DNA from: a virus
Direction: 5' to 3' (one strand)
DNA: 64,000 bases
IMG/VR virus record: IMGVR_UViG_3300042899_000228
Span: 1 to 64,000 of that record
Shown here: positions 39,908 to 47,957 of the stretch, piece by piece
How the letters are laid out: each line of letters opens with the position of its first letter
How positions within the stretch are numbered: position 1 is the first letter of the stretch
Position numbers and translations under genes: made by a program
Notes under the pieces: model-generated
What the model was told of the DNA's origin: nothing
Seen by the model: only the letters and a program-made list of their open reading frames with translations
The model's database searches: none

Positions 39908-39918
39908 GATCTATTGTA

Positions 39919-40191
39919 TTAACAATTCCACTTCCTTAATGCAAGAGTTTTTCTTGTAGGTTCTCCATTTGGTTTTTTAGCAGGTCCAGGCATTCCGGAC
40001 ATTCTAGCACAAAAACTTTTTCTTCTTTTAGCATCTTTACTTCCAGCTTTAAGCTTAGAAGGTTTAGTAGTAACTGCGGTTTGTAATTTACTTCCTGGAT
40101 TAGCTCTTCTATAAGAAGCAACTCCTTTAGCATTTAATCCACCTGTCTTATTTTTTCCTTCTGATCTTGTCCATGCTGCAGTCTTTGCCAT
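39919..40191 (-). CDS. DUF6321-type small basic protein (90 aa)
   Basis: The sequence has WTRSEGKNKTGGLNAKGVAS, YRRANPGSKLQTAVTTKPSK, SKDAKRRKSFCARMSGM and a C-terminal LALRKWNC. This set matches the DUF6321 proteins of cyanophages and pelagiphages, about 80-100 aa, as I know them. They are conserved near virion genes but lack an assigned function. It follows the 56-aa gene with a one-base TGATG overlap. Confidence 0.72.
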   Translation of the reverse strand: MAKTAAWTRSEGKNKTGGLNAKGVASYRRANPGSKLQTAVTTKPSKLKAGSKDAKRRKSFCARMSGMPGPAKKPNGEPTRKTLALRKWNC

Positions 40192-40361
40192 CAGTCTTCA
40201 CTTTTTAATAATTCCATAACTTTCAAAAACCCGGCTTCATAAGCTTCTTTTACTTCTTCATATCTTTCATATTTAGAAATATCATCACCTTTTTCCATTT
40301 TATGTTTTGAGGTAGCATATTCATCTGCTAGTCCCCAATAATTAACTGCTGTCTTTGCCAT
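40191..40361 (-). CDS. small acidic/helical protein (56 aa)
   Basis: It reads MAKTAVNYWGLADEYATSKH and ends MELLKSED. Unlike its neighbours it is acidic and helical. Its stop shares a base with the ATG of the DUF6321 gene (TGATG) and its start is 2 bases from the previous stop, so it belongs to a coupled chain of tiny genes. No family recognised. Confidence 0.58.
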   Translation of the reverse strand: MAKTAVNYWGLADEYATSKHKMEKGDDISKYERYEEVKEAYEAGFLKVMELLKSED

Positions 40362-40363
40362 TA

Positions 40364-40483
40364 CTATTTCTTTTTAGCAATTGGTTTTTTCATATTGCGA
40401 CCAATCATCATTCCTGCCTGAAAAGATTTTTTAACCTTTTCACCACACTCTGATTTTTCTTTTTTAATTTTTTTTGCAGCCAT
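40364..40483 (-). CDS. tiny Lys-rich protein (39 aa)
   Basis: MAAKKIKKEKSECGEKVKKS is followed by FQAGMMIGRNMKKPIAKKK. It is extremely basic, with a short Gly/Met segment in the middle. It is framed on both sides by genes only 2 bases away. It resembles other single-domain basic peptides of this cluster, and its function is unknown. Confidence 0.55.
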   Translation of the reverse strand: MAAKKIKKEKSECGEKVKKSFQAGMMIGRNMKKPIAKKK

Positions 40484-40485
40484 AA

Positions 40486-40635
40486 CTATTTCTTTTTTAC
40501 AGTCTTTGCAGACTTAATAAAACTTGCTTTAGTTGGAGCACCTTTAGTTCCGGGTTTTCTCATTGACTCCCCGGAACCTGATGCTATTCTTTTTCTTTTA
40601 GCATGAATGTTTGAATATAAACCTTGTTTTGCCAT
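40486..40635 (-). CDS. tiny basic phage protein, 'KRKRIASGSGESMRKPG' type (49 aa)
   Basis: MAKQGLYSNIHAKRKRIASG continues with SGESMRKPGTKGAPTKASF. This NINAKRKRIAxGSGExMRKPGxKGAP pattern is a frequent small protein of marine phages and of Bacteroidota phages in virion regions. Its start is coupled by a shared-base TAATG to the 41-aa gene upstream. Function not known. Confidence 0.65.
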   Translation of the reverse strand: MAKQGLYSNIHAKRKRIASGSGESMRKPGTKGAPTKASFIKSAKTVKKK

Positions 40636-40760
40636 TAACAAGATTTTTTACCCATTTTACCACCCATTGCTTTCTTAGGTGTAACTTTACCACCCATTGC
40701 TTTTTTCGGTGCACTCCCTCCACATTTCATTTTAGGAGTTGCTTTTTTCATTGTTGCCAT
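40635..40760 (-). CDS. tiny Lys/Gly/Met-rich protein with internal repeat (41 aa)
   Basis: MATMKKATPKMKCGGSAPKK contains two copies of KKAMGGK (KKAMGGKVTP and KKAMGGKMGK) and ends in KKSC. It is first in the chain of tiny basic genes and lies 18 bases after the stop of the 330-aa gene. Two cysteines (positions 13 and 41) could form a disulfide. Function unknown. Confidence 0.55.
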   Translation of the reverse strand: MATMKKATPKMKCGGSAPKKAMGGKVTPKKAMGGKMGKKSC

Positions 40761-40778
40761 TGTATTTCAGTTTAAAAG

Positions 40779-41771
40779 TTACTTACTCCAAACATCTTCA
40801 ATCTTAGCCATCAAAAGATCCAACATGTCTTCATTAGTTGGATTTTTCAAATACTCTAAGATGTCAGATACATTTCTACCAAGCATCACATTTTGTGAAG
40901 CTTCATGCAACATACCATCAGGTTTTACAATAATGTACTTGTAGAAACTTGCATCTTTGATAATCGCTTTAATTTTCAAATCTTCAATGCTCATCTCTGA
41001 ACTTTCAATGAATGTTGTAGCACAACGCTTCAAATTATTGTCAAACCCTTTACCATTAATATAAGTATCTAAATTGTTATAGATAACGCCTGGTAATGTT
41101 TTGTTTGAATACTGAGGACTGTTTCCATCAATATTTTTAGCAATGTAAAACAATTTTCTTGGGTTATCCTCAGACAATTGTTCTAGTATAGCACCTGCTT
41201 TGTTTTTCAACTTAGTAATGCTCACACTTGTTGCTACAGTATCTATCAATCTATCAAGATACCATTTAGCTTTAGATCTTTTTGCTTCCTCAAAGTTTGA
41301 GGCAACTAATGAAAATCCTCCACTTTCAATAGCTTTAACAAGAATGAGATGGTCCAAATTTTCTTTTGGATCTAAAACAATATCATCATTGCCTAGTTTC
41401 AAAAATACTTTTCCCCAAATGTCTGAATTACTTGGTGTAAATAATTCAACCTTACTCCAAAAATCTTTATCCTCTGGATCAATTTGGTTAAATGCTCTTT
41501 CTCTTTCAAGTAAAGCAATTGTTTCTCTGATGTCTTTAATTACAGCAGATTTTTTTGCGGAGTCTTTAATTTGTTTCACCTCTGGTGCAAACTCATTAAG
41601 ACCTGTCAAATAACGCATTTTGCCATTTTGCTCAACGGCAGCAAGAGATTCTACTTGGAACGTATTAGGAAATACAACATAATTATATTTCTCAAGTCCC
41701 ATGTTCTCTTGATTTGGATCTGTGAAAGGTTTGATTGTTACCTTTCCCATGTGTTCTAATTTTGTACTCAT
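40779..41771 (-). CDS. putative virion-associated protein downstream of capsid genes (330 aa)
   Basis: The N-terminal 60 residues include KVTIKPFTDPNQENMGLEKY and NYVVFPNTFQVESLA. The rest is mostly helical and charged. I do not recognise a domain. It is the first gene after a terminator (41809-41840) and a TATATTTG box (41801-41808) and lies just downstream of the capsid genes. A head-completion or internal role is possible, but only by position. Confidence 0.6.
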   Translation of the reverse strand: MSTKLEHMGKVTIKPFTDPNQENMGLEKYNYVVFPNTFQVESLAAVEQNGKMRYLTGLNEFAPEVKQIKDSAKKSAVIKDIRETIALLERERAFNQIDPEDKDFWSKVELFTPSNSDIWGKVFLKLGNDDIVLDPKENLDHLILVKAIESGGFSLVASNFEEAKRSKAKWYLDRLIDTVATSVSITKLKNKAGAILEQLSEDNPRKLFYIAKNIDGNSPQYSNKTLPGVIYNNLDTYINGKGFDNNLKRCATTFIESSEMSIEDLKIKAIIKDASFYKYIIVKPDGMLHEASQNVMLGRNVSDILEYLKNPTNEDMLDLLMAKIEDVWSK

Positions 41772-41800
41772 TTTTTGGTTGGTTTAATATTAATGACTGA

Positions 41801-41808
41801 CAAATATA
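41801..41808 (-). promoter_or_regulatory. -7 box TATATTTG for gene 40779-41771
   Basis: A perfect TAnnTTTG directly after the terminator at 41809-41840, 29 bases before the ATG at 41771. No clear TTTG lies 17-23 bases upstream; that region is the terminator hairpin. Confidence 0.55.
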
Positions 41809-41840
41809 ATAAAAAGAGGCAGACGCATAGCGGCCACCTC
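41809..41840 (-). terminator. terminator after gene 41852-42109
   Basis: Minus-strand GAGG...CCTC (41840-41837 and 41819-41816) encloses further pairing, including CGC-TAT-GCG and two G-U pairs, with one mismatch. It is followed by TTTTTATT. Confidence 0.68.
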
Positions 41841-41851
41841 AATTTACCTTT

Positions 41852-42109
41852 CTAGGATAATGATGCAATTAAAGCATTTATTTTTGCTGTAATAGCTGCA
41901 AGTTTTGTGTTAACATCTGCTTGAAGACCAAGAACAGTTGTTTGACTAATGTTTGTGTATGCTGGTAATGCACCAACAGCAGCAACATCTGCTTTCATTA
42001 AACGAACTGCTTCATTGATATGAGCAATACGAGCTAATGCTGATTCCGCATAAGCTGATCTTTGTAATACTGGATCTGGGCTAGATACCCCAACTTTGAT
42101 TGTTGACAT
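41852..42109 (-). CDS. small helical protein following the major capsid gene (85 aa)
   Basis: It is an Ala-rich, helical 85-aa protein (SAYAESALARIAHINEAVRL, then VLGLQADVNTKLAAITAKIN). It lies between the capsid-gene terminator (42121-42150) and another terminator (41809-41840), so it makes its own short unit. Its position directly after the capsid gene fits a head-decoration or assembly protein, but there is no sequence match to one that I can name. Confidence 0.58.
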   Translation of the reverse strand: MSTIKVGVSSPDPVLQRSAYAESALARIAHINEAVRLMKADVAAVGALPAYTNISQTTVLGLQADVNTKLAAITAKINALIASLS

Positions 42110-42120
42110 GATTTTAAAGT

Positions 42121-42150
42121 TTAAAAGGGAGCCAAACTAATGACTCCCTT
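42121..42150 (-). terminator. terminator after the major capsid gene
   Basis: A 10-base-pair stem (AAGGGAGTCA with TGGCTCCCTT, one G-U pair, 42125-42134 and 42141-42150), six-base loop, then TTTT on the minus strand. It lies 15 bases downstream of the stop of the major capsid gene. Confidence 0.75.
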
Positions 42151-42165
42151 GTTAATAAAATATGA

Positions 42166-43782
42166 TTATAATGAACCTCCCGTGATTGGGTTTCTCATAA
42201 CAATTTTCAACACTTTAGTAGGATCTTCTACTTTGATTGCAGGCATTGCCTGAGTCATGTAAACTTGGTATCCGTTGAAGTTACCTGAAGAAGCAAACCC
42301 TTGAGTTCTTCCCATGTAATCCATAGAACCATTTACATATCTCCAAACAAGATCTTTGTTCCAAGCACATTTCAACAATTTGATATTGTCTTGACCGTTC
42401 TCAGTAATATCAAAGATGATAAATGAGTAAGAAGACAAACGGAAACCATCAATGATTGGGTTTTCAATCTCGTTATTTTGCAAGTTGTCAAACGCAGGGT
42501 TTAAAACAAACTTCACATTTGCCAAGAAAGGAATTGTGTAGCTTGTGAAAGAGAAACCGTAAGACAAGTCCATTCCTGAACCTTTTACTGCTTCCAATTC
42601 TTTTGCGTTCATTACCAATCCTGATGCAAAAGCCTCACGCTTGATTGCTTCATTGATAATACGCATACCACCCATTCCAGTTTGAACAATCAATTCACGC
42701 TTTGGATCTGGTCCTTGGAAATCAACTTTACCATTGTAGAAGTTGAAAATCTCAGAACGGAAGATGTCAAGACGGAAATCAGATTTGTTGTAAACATGCT
42801 TGTAAGACAAGTCTAATTGTTTCCACAAACCAACTGACAAACGAAGATCATCTGGACCATCTTGCTTGATACGTCCACCTTTACCCCACATAAGGTATGT
42901 TTCAATATCATAAGCAATTTTAGAAAGGTGAGCTGCTTCCAACTTAGTGATGAAAGAACGAACCAAGTTTCCATTGTCCATTGCTTTTTTCACATAACCT
43001 TGTCCTTTAGCAGCAACCATTCCTTCCAATGTATTGATAGATGGATCCATTGACGTATCAAAGTTTTTCCAAATTTCAGTTACAGGAATTGAACCGTCAG
43101 CTTGCATACCACCTTTCTCCATCAACTTCACTTTAGATGAAATTGTATAGTGAATATGTGCATCTGCATTACCAACATAGTTGTAGAACTCACGAGTTGT
43201 GTGAGTCATAGAAAGATCTGAGTAACGCTCACCGTACTCACCACGCGCAGAACCTACACGGAAGAAGTAAGTGTTGTTTGTCAAGAAACGGTTATCAAAC
43301 GTTGCAGCTGAATCATTGTTCGGCATTTGCACTGTGTAGATATAACCATCACCCATGTCTAAGATGTCCTCATCTGTAACATAAAGTTCTTTTCCATTGA
43401 ATTTGTCATAAGTGATGATGTCACCATGTCCAAATACACGCTTGTTCAATTTAATCTTGAACGGAGTGCCATCTACACCTTTGATAGTGTTTGACGGATC
43501 AAGATCTTCCATTATGAAAGGAAGTTCTTCAGATACAGGTGTTGACCACTTGTATTCACCTCTTGGGTGGTTTACCTCAATAACATTCTTTCCGCTAAAA
43601 GAAGACATTTGATACAAAGGCATCTCCAACTTTTTAACTTGCGCCCAAAGTTCAATTGGTCCCAAATCATCTGGTTGTGCGTCTTTCATCAAATTCATCA
43701 AGTGGTAAGAATCCACATGAGAGCTTGCTGTGTAATAGTTGTCCCGAAGGAACATCCCATTATTTAAAACTGGTGTACTCAT
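42166..43782 (-). CDS. major capsid protein (538 aa)
   Basis: The gene sits after the portal and scaffold-candidate genes, as expected for a capsid gene, and is followed by a strong terminator (42121-42150). The N-terminal arm is helical and polar (YHLMNLMKDAQPDDLGPIEL). The rest is beta-rich with domains reminiscent of HK97-type capsids, including YERYSDLSMTHTTREFYNYV-like and LIVQTGMGGMRIINEAIKRE segments. The length is close to the roughly 490-540 aa of crAss-like major capsid proteins. The leader upstream of the ATG is A-rich without Shine-Dalgarno. I cannot confirm the fold from sequence alone, but context is strong. Confidence 0.82.
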   Translation of the reverse strand: MSTPVLNNGMFLRDNYYTASSHVDSYHLMNLMKDAQPDDLGPIELWAQVKKLEMPLYQMSSFSGKNVIEVNHPRGEYKWSTPVSEELPFIMEDLDPSNTIKGVDGTPFKIKLNKRVFGHGDIITYDKFNGKELYVTDEDILDMGDGYIYTVQMPNNDSAATFDNRFLTNNTYFFRVGSARGEYGERYSDLSMTHTTREFYNYVGNADAHIHYTISSKVKLMEKGGMQADGSIPVTEIWKNFDTSMDPSINTLEGMVAAKGQGYVKKAMDNGNLVRSFITKLEAAHLSKIAYDIETYLMWGKGGRIKQDGPDDLRLSVGLWKQLDLSYKHVYNKSDFRLDIFRSEIFNFYNGKVDFQGPDPKRELIVQTGMGGMRIINEAIKREAFASGLVMNAKELEAVKGSGMDLSYGFSFTSYTIPFLANVKFVLNPAFDNLQNNEIENPIIDGFRLSSYSFIIFDITENGQDNIKLLKCAWNKDLVWRYVNGSMDYMGRTQGFASSGNFNGYQVYMTQAMPAIKVEDPTKVLKIVMRNPITGGSL

Positions 43783-43812
43783 TTTTATATTTGTTTATTG
43801 TTTACTATTTAA

Positions 43813-45093
43813 TTATCTAGAAAATAGTGACTTACCTTGCCTTTTAATTGGCTCTCTTTTGGAAGACACTCTGCTAGCATTTGTGTTTTGTTCCCCGATT
43901 CCGGTTGATGATGTATTTCTTGAAGCCTCTTCTGTTCTTAAAGCTCTCACCGTATTTGAATTTGCTACATTAGCACCAAGTTGTTTTACTGAGTTACGGT
44001 AGTTAACCGGATCAGCAAGCAACCATAATGCTTCAGCTACTAATGACGGATTTGCCTTCTCCCCAAACTGATGTTGCTCTAGCAAGTATCCTAATGCATT
44101 TGTAGCATTACCTTTTGCATCTTGATACTTAGTAGCATCTGTAAGACCATAGTACAACATGGTTTGAACTTTGTTGTTCAACGGAATACCGTTTAGGTTG
44201 TTACTGTTTAAAGTATTGTAAACAACATCATGATATTTCTTTTCCATGTCATTTTTACGGGCTTGAGCTGATTGTTGATCTTTCAATCTTTTTTCAATTA
44301 CCTCAGCTTGTCTTGCATCCAATTTTGGTTTATACCTTTCAGCATATTTTTGCAAATCTCCGCGATCTTTAAGAACATTGATTTCATCTTCAACTTCTTC
44401 TACAGAACCAAAGCCCGAAAGATTTAAGTATTGTCTAGCAATACTTTCTTGGTCTTGCTCATTTGCAACATCCAAATCAAATGTTTCTTGTGCTTTAGCT
44501 AATTGACTAAATACTGATTTGATGTCTTGTCCACCATTCAATGCATAATGAATAACTGCTTGAACTTCTTCAGGCAATTGTTGAAATAATTGTACTGGAG
44601 CATTCTGAGCAACTTCGCTTGTTTGTGAATCAATGTTTGCTTGAATGAGTTCTTCAAAATCATCAACAGTATAATCAGCAAGTGCTTTTCCATCATCAAA
44701 TGGTTGAAGTACACCTTTGTCAATTAATCTAGTTGCTGCTTCAATCATTGCATCTTTTGTCAAACGCGGTCTTCCGCCTTTATCCTTTTCTTCAACTTCA
44801 TCAGCTGCATCACTAGGACCTCCGGTAAACTCATCATCAACAAGTGCAGACACAGCAGCTTTAGCAATTTCTGGATCTTTCAATGATTCAGTATCATCAT
44901 CACCAATTTTATCTAGGAACGATATGTCAACTTTATCTGATTTTAAAACTGAATTTTTGGAATCTACAGGAGCAATAACTGAGCTTGCTGATGGGATTCC
45001 AAGTAAATCATCCAGGTTATCAAAATCAACCTCGGCTACCGTTGTAGCAGAGTTTTGTGCAGCTGCTTGAGCTGCTTTTTCTTCTTCTGTCAT
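43813..45093 (-). CDS. putative scaffolding/assembly protein (426 aa)
   Basis: It lies between portal and major capsid, the usual place for a scaffold. The N-terminal half is acidic and Ala-rich (MTEEEKAAQAAAQNSATTVA, then DELFVD-like acidic patches). It then becomes helical and coiled-coil-like (ARQAEVIEKRLKDQQSAQAR). It ends in a basic, Ser-rich tail (RVSSKREPIKRQGKSLFSR), as several scaffold proteins do for capsid binding. It has no protease motif. A TAAATTTG promoter box is 38 bases upstream of its start. Assignment by position and composition. Confidence 0.65.
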   Translation of the reverse strand: MTEEEKAAQAAAQNSATTVAEVDFDNLDDLLGIPSASSVIAPVDSKNSVLKSDKVDISFLDKIGDDDTESLKDPEIAKAAVSALVDDEFTGGPSDAADEVEEKDKGGRPRLTKDAMIEAATRLIDKGVLQPFDDGKALADYTVDDFEELIQANIDSQTSEVAQNAPVQLFQQLPEEVQAVIHYALNGGQDIKSVFSQLAKAQETFDLDVANEQDQESIARQYLNLSGFGSVEEVEDEINVLKDRGDLQKYAERYKPKLDARQAEVIEKRLKDQQSAQARKNDMEKKYHDVVYNTLNSNNLNGIPLNNKVQTMLYYGLTDATKYQDAKGNATNALGYLLEQHQFGEKANPSLVAEALWLLADPVNYRNSVKQLGANVANSNTVRALRTEEASRNTSSTGIGEQNTNASRVSSKREPIKRQGKSLFSR

Positions 45094-45130
45094 CTTTGTT
45101 GGTTTTAGTTCTGACTATAAATAATATAAG

Positions 45131-45138
45131 CAAATTTA
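45131..45138 (-). promoter_or_regulatory. -7 box TAAATTTG for scaffold and capsid genes
   Basis: TAAATTTG, a perfect TAnnTTTG, lies 38 bases before ATG 45093 in the 128-base gap between portal and scaffold. The gap also holds AATAGTTAAACAT, a sequence that recurs upstream of the box at 53111. No clear -33 element. Confidence 0.5.
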
Positions 45139-45221
45139 TTCAATTGTAAACAATATATGTTTAACTATTTTTGATTAGCTGAAAAGTTTTTTCCATACTA
45201 TAGTTAAAACATATAATTATC

Positions 45222-47957
45222 TTACTTGCTAGGTTTTTTCTGATCAAACTTGTTTTTATTTTCCTGAGCAATAGCTAATTCAACTTGTTTGTTTCTTGAT
45301 TCATTTACCATTTTTTCTCTGTCCAAGTCTAACTTTTGCTGATGAACATCTTTTTTATTAGATTCTTTTTCTCTGTTAAAGTTCATAGTATCAGCATATT
45401 GTTCAGATTCTCTAACATCTTTCAATACATCTTGGAAATCAGATTGATTATTTTTATTGACATCTTGCATAGCACCATAACCAGCTGCTTTGATTTCTGC
45501 TTCAAGTAATCTAGCTCTACGATCTTTTTCTTTCTCTCTAGACACATGATCCATTTCCATTTGTTTTTCTTGTTGTCTAGCTTGAATTTCAGCTTCTTGT
45601 TGTTGTTGTGCAGCTTGCATTTCTTCTTTTCTTCTTTCTTCAGATTTTGTTTCAATCCCTTTAAGAATAGTATTCAATGAGCCAATTGAGTCAGATTGTA
45701 TTAACTCTCCTAAATCATAAACAGAAGCACCAGTTGTATTGTTACTCATGAACACTTGTTTGAGTTGTTCAAGTGTATTTCTATTAGTAGCGTTGGTTAA
45801 ACAGAATACATTTAAATCAACTAATAGTAAATCTGTACCATTGATCTCAAAGTTTGTTCTCTCATCTGGAGAAATCATTCCTTGCAATCTAACTGATGGT
45901 TTTGTTGAATGATAAAACTGTGCTAGATCTGTTCTCATTTGATGCACACGCGGCATTAAATGATCACTGTGCTGAATAAAGTAAGTTTCAGTTTGAGCAT
46001 AAGAACCAGACATTGCTTGTTCAATACCTGTTGCGGTATTTATTTGTCCAAGCTGTTGTCCCATTCGTTGTGGATTTAAACCAACAACTTCCATGGCCTG
46101 TGCTTTAAAGTAATTAGCCAATTGGATTCTAGACATCAATCTGTTTGATTGCTCAAGATTTAAAACTTGATAATGCTGAAAGTTTGTAGCACTTTCCGTA
46201 TTAGCAATACTTGGATCTAATGGAAGCATTGAAAAATCCTTCATGGCTACATACGCTTTTGCAAGATTGTTTTTACCCCAGTCTTCACCCATTGAATGTT
46301 TTGGAATTGCATTCTGATCAAGTACAATTACTGAGCCTAATTCATCCACAAGAATATCTGCAATTTGATTGTTGCAAATGTTATATCCAATTTGTGAGGG
46401 CTTTAGCAAATCAACAAATGATGTTGACTTGGTATTCCTATCTGAAAACACTCTTCCTTCAATTGGAAGTTTAGCTCCATACATTGTTTTATCACCACGG
46501 AATTGGAATTTTAATGGTCCTGGTTTATCCCTGTCAATTCCTAAATAGATTGGATCAAAATCAGTATCAGTTTCTGTATTGAAAATAGTTCTGTTATTTC
46601 CAATTTTTACTCCACCCCATACTTGGTTAATCCAAAACCAATCAATGTGATCACCAAAGATTAAATTATCTCCAGTTTCTTTTTTCTCAAATACTTTGTT
46701 GTAAATAGGTTTTGTAGTTACTACATAGTTCTCATCTATAATTTCTGTAATAACTGCACCATCTTCATCAATTTTAGTCAATTGACCAACGCGTCTTTGA
46801 GTTTTCCAATAAGATGTAGACACGCGCAACAATTCAACAGTATGTAAATTCCCAGCATGTTCACTTTGTCCAACAATGTAGGATACAACATCATGAGGAT
46901 CATGTGCGTTTTCTACAAATGCTAAATGTCTACGCATATCTACACCAGACCTTCTGTTAGATTCATAAGTATCATCCGTATTGTACAATGAACCGTCATT
47001 TGGAATACCATCAATCATGTGTCTAGCTGAACGTGCTGGATGTAATAGCTCAAGTGATTCTAATTGTTCAGCAGTCATCAAGTAACCATACTTATCTACA
47101 ACATCTGCAATAGTAAGCATGTCAATCCATCCCGCCCAGTTACCTTGAGAAATGTAATGTACATTTGGTGACTTATGGTAAAATGAAAGCGCAGGGTTTA
47201 ATAATTCAATATTGTAATCATCTTCTAGCATTTTAAAATGCCAAAACTCACTGTCTGTAATTAATGAATCTCTGAAAGCAATTTCTTCCATTTCATCCAT
47301 TTTAAAACGGTTCACATCAATTGCATGTTGTTTTACCGCCCATTTTTCAGCAAGTGTCTGATATTTTTTAGAATAAAAATCTTCAATCTCTGGAAGTTTT
47401 TTTAATGCTTCAGGATTTAATTGTTGTTGTGCTTCTTCTGAGTTTGGATCTAATCCCATTTCAACCATTTTAGCAATAAGTTTTTGCTGAGCATACTCAA
47501 CTAAAACTTTACTAATGGCTTCGGTTTTTTTATCCATGACTTCATTGTATGAATACTCATCAATAGCACGGTAATCTACTTTAGTATTTCTTTTTGCAAA
47601 TTCAGATACAAGAGTGTTTACTAAATTAGGAATGATTGGATAAAACTTTAATTCCAATGCTTCATTTTGCCCTTCAGTAAGAGTTTCAAGCATCTCAGTC
47701 ATTTCATTTTCTACATCCGGTAGATAATCTGTTTTATCAATTACACCTTTAGCAAGTTTGTAATTCTTCATTATGCGTCTGGCTTTAGAACCAATTTGCT
47801 TAATGCCTTGCCACTCTAACCAATCAATATTCCATTTTGACCACTCATCATCTTTTTCATCTGATGGTACAAATTGAATGGGTTGGGTAAAAACACCAAA
47901 TCTATTTTTCTTGGTTTTCTTGCCCTTTTTTAAGTCTATTGCATTTAATATTTCCAT
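45222..47957 (-). CDS. portal protein (911 aa)
   Basis: It forms the head-tail doorway ring and is expected right beside TerL, whose stop it meets (shared base 47957). The N-terminal part contains WSKWNIDWLEWQGIKQIGSK and a helical stretch with LVNTLVSEFAKRNTKVDYRA, then the beta/helix mix typical of portals. The C-terminal 150 residues are a Gln/Glu/Lys coiled coil (EEMQAAQQQQEAEIQARQQ), as in large portals with a barrel. The length fits large crAss-like and Bacteroidota-phage portals. Confidence 0.82.
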   Translation of the reverse strand: MEILNAIDLKKGKKTKKNRFGVFTQPIQFVPSDEKDDEWSKWNIDWLEWQGIKQIGSKARRIMKNYKLAKGVIDKTDYLPDVENEMTEMLETLTEGQNEALELKFYPIIPNLVNTLVSEFAKRNTKVDYRAIDEYSYNEVMDKKTEAISKVLVEYAQQKLIAKMVEMGLDPNSEEAQQQLNPEALKKLPEIEDFYSKKYQTLAEKWAVKQHAIDVNRFKMDEMEEIAFRDSLITDSEFWHFKMLEDDYNIELLNPALSFYHKSPNVHYISQGNWAGWIDMLTIADVVDKYGYLMTAEQLESLELLHPARSARHMIDGIPNDGSLYNTDDTYESNRRSGVDMRRHLAFVENAHDPHDVVSYIVGQSEHAGNLHTVELLRVSTSYWKTQRRVGQLTKIDEDGAVITEIIDENYVVTTKPIYNKVFEKKETGDNLIFGDHIDWFWINQVWGGVKIGNNRTIFNTETDTDFDPIYLGIDRDKPGPLKFQFRGDKTMYGAKLPIEGRVFSDRNTKSTSFVDLLKPSQIGYNICNNQIADILVDELGSVIVLDQNAIPKHSMGEDWGKNNLAKAYVAMKDFSMLPLDPSIANTESATNFQHYQVLNLEQSNRLMSRIQLANYFKAQAMEVVGLNPQRMGQQLGQINTATGIEQAMSGSYAQTETYFIQHSDHLMPRVHQMRTDLAQFYHSTKPSVRLQGMISPDERTNFEINGTDLLLVDLNVFCLTNATNRNTLEQLKQVFMSNNTTGASVYDLGELIQSDSIGSLNTILKGIETKSEERRKEEMQAAQQQQEAEIQARQQEKQMEMDHVSREKEKDRRARLLEAEIKAAGYGAMQDVNKNNQSDFQDVLKDVRESEQYADTMNFNREKESNKKDVHQQKLDLDREKMVNESRNKQVELAIAQENKNKFDQKKPSK

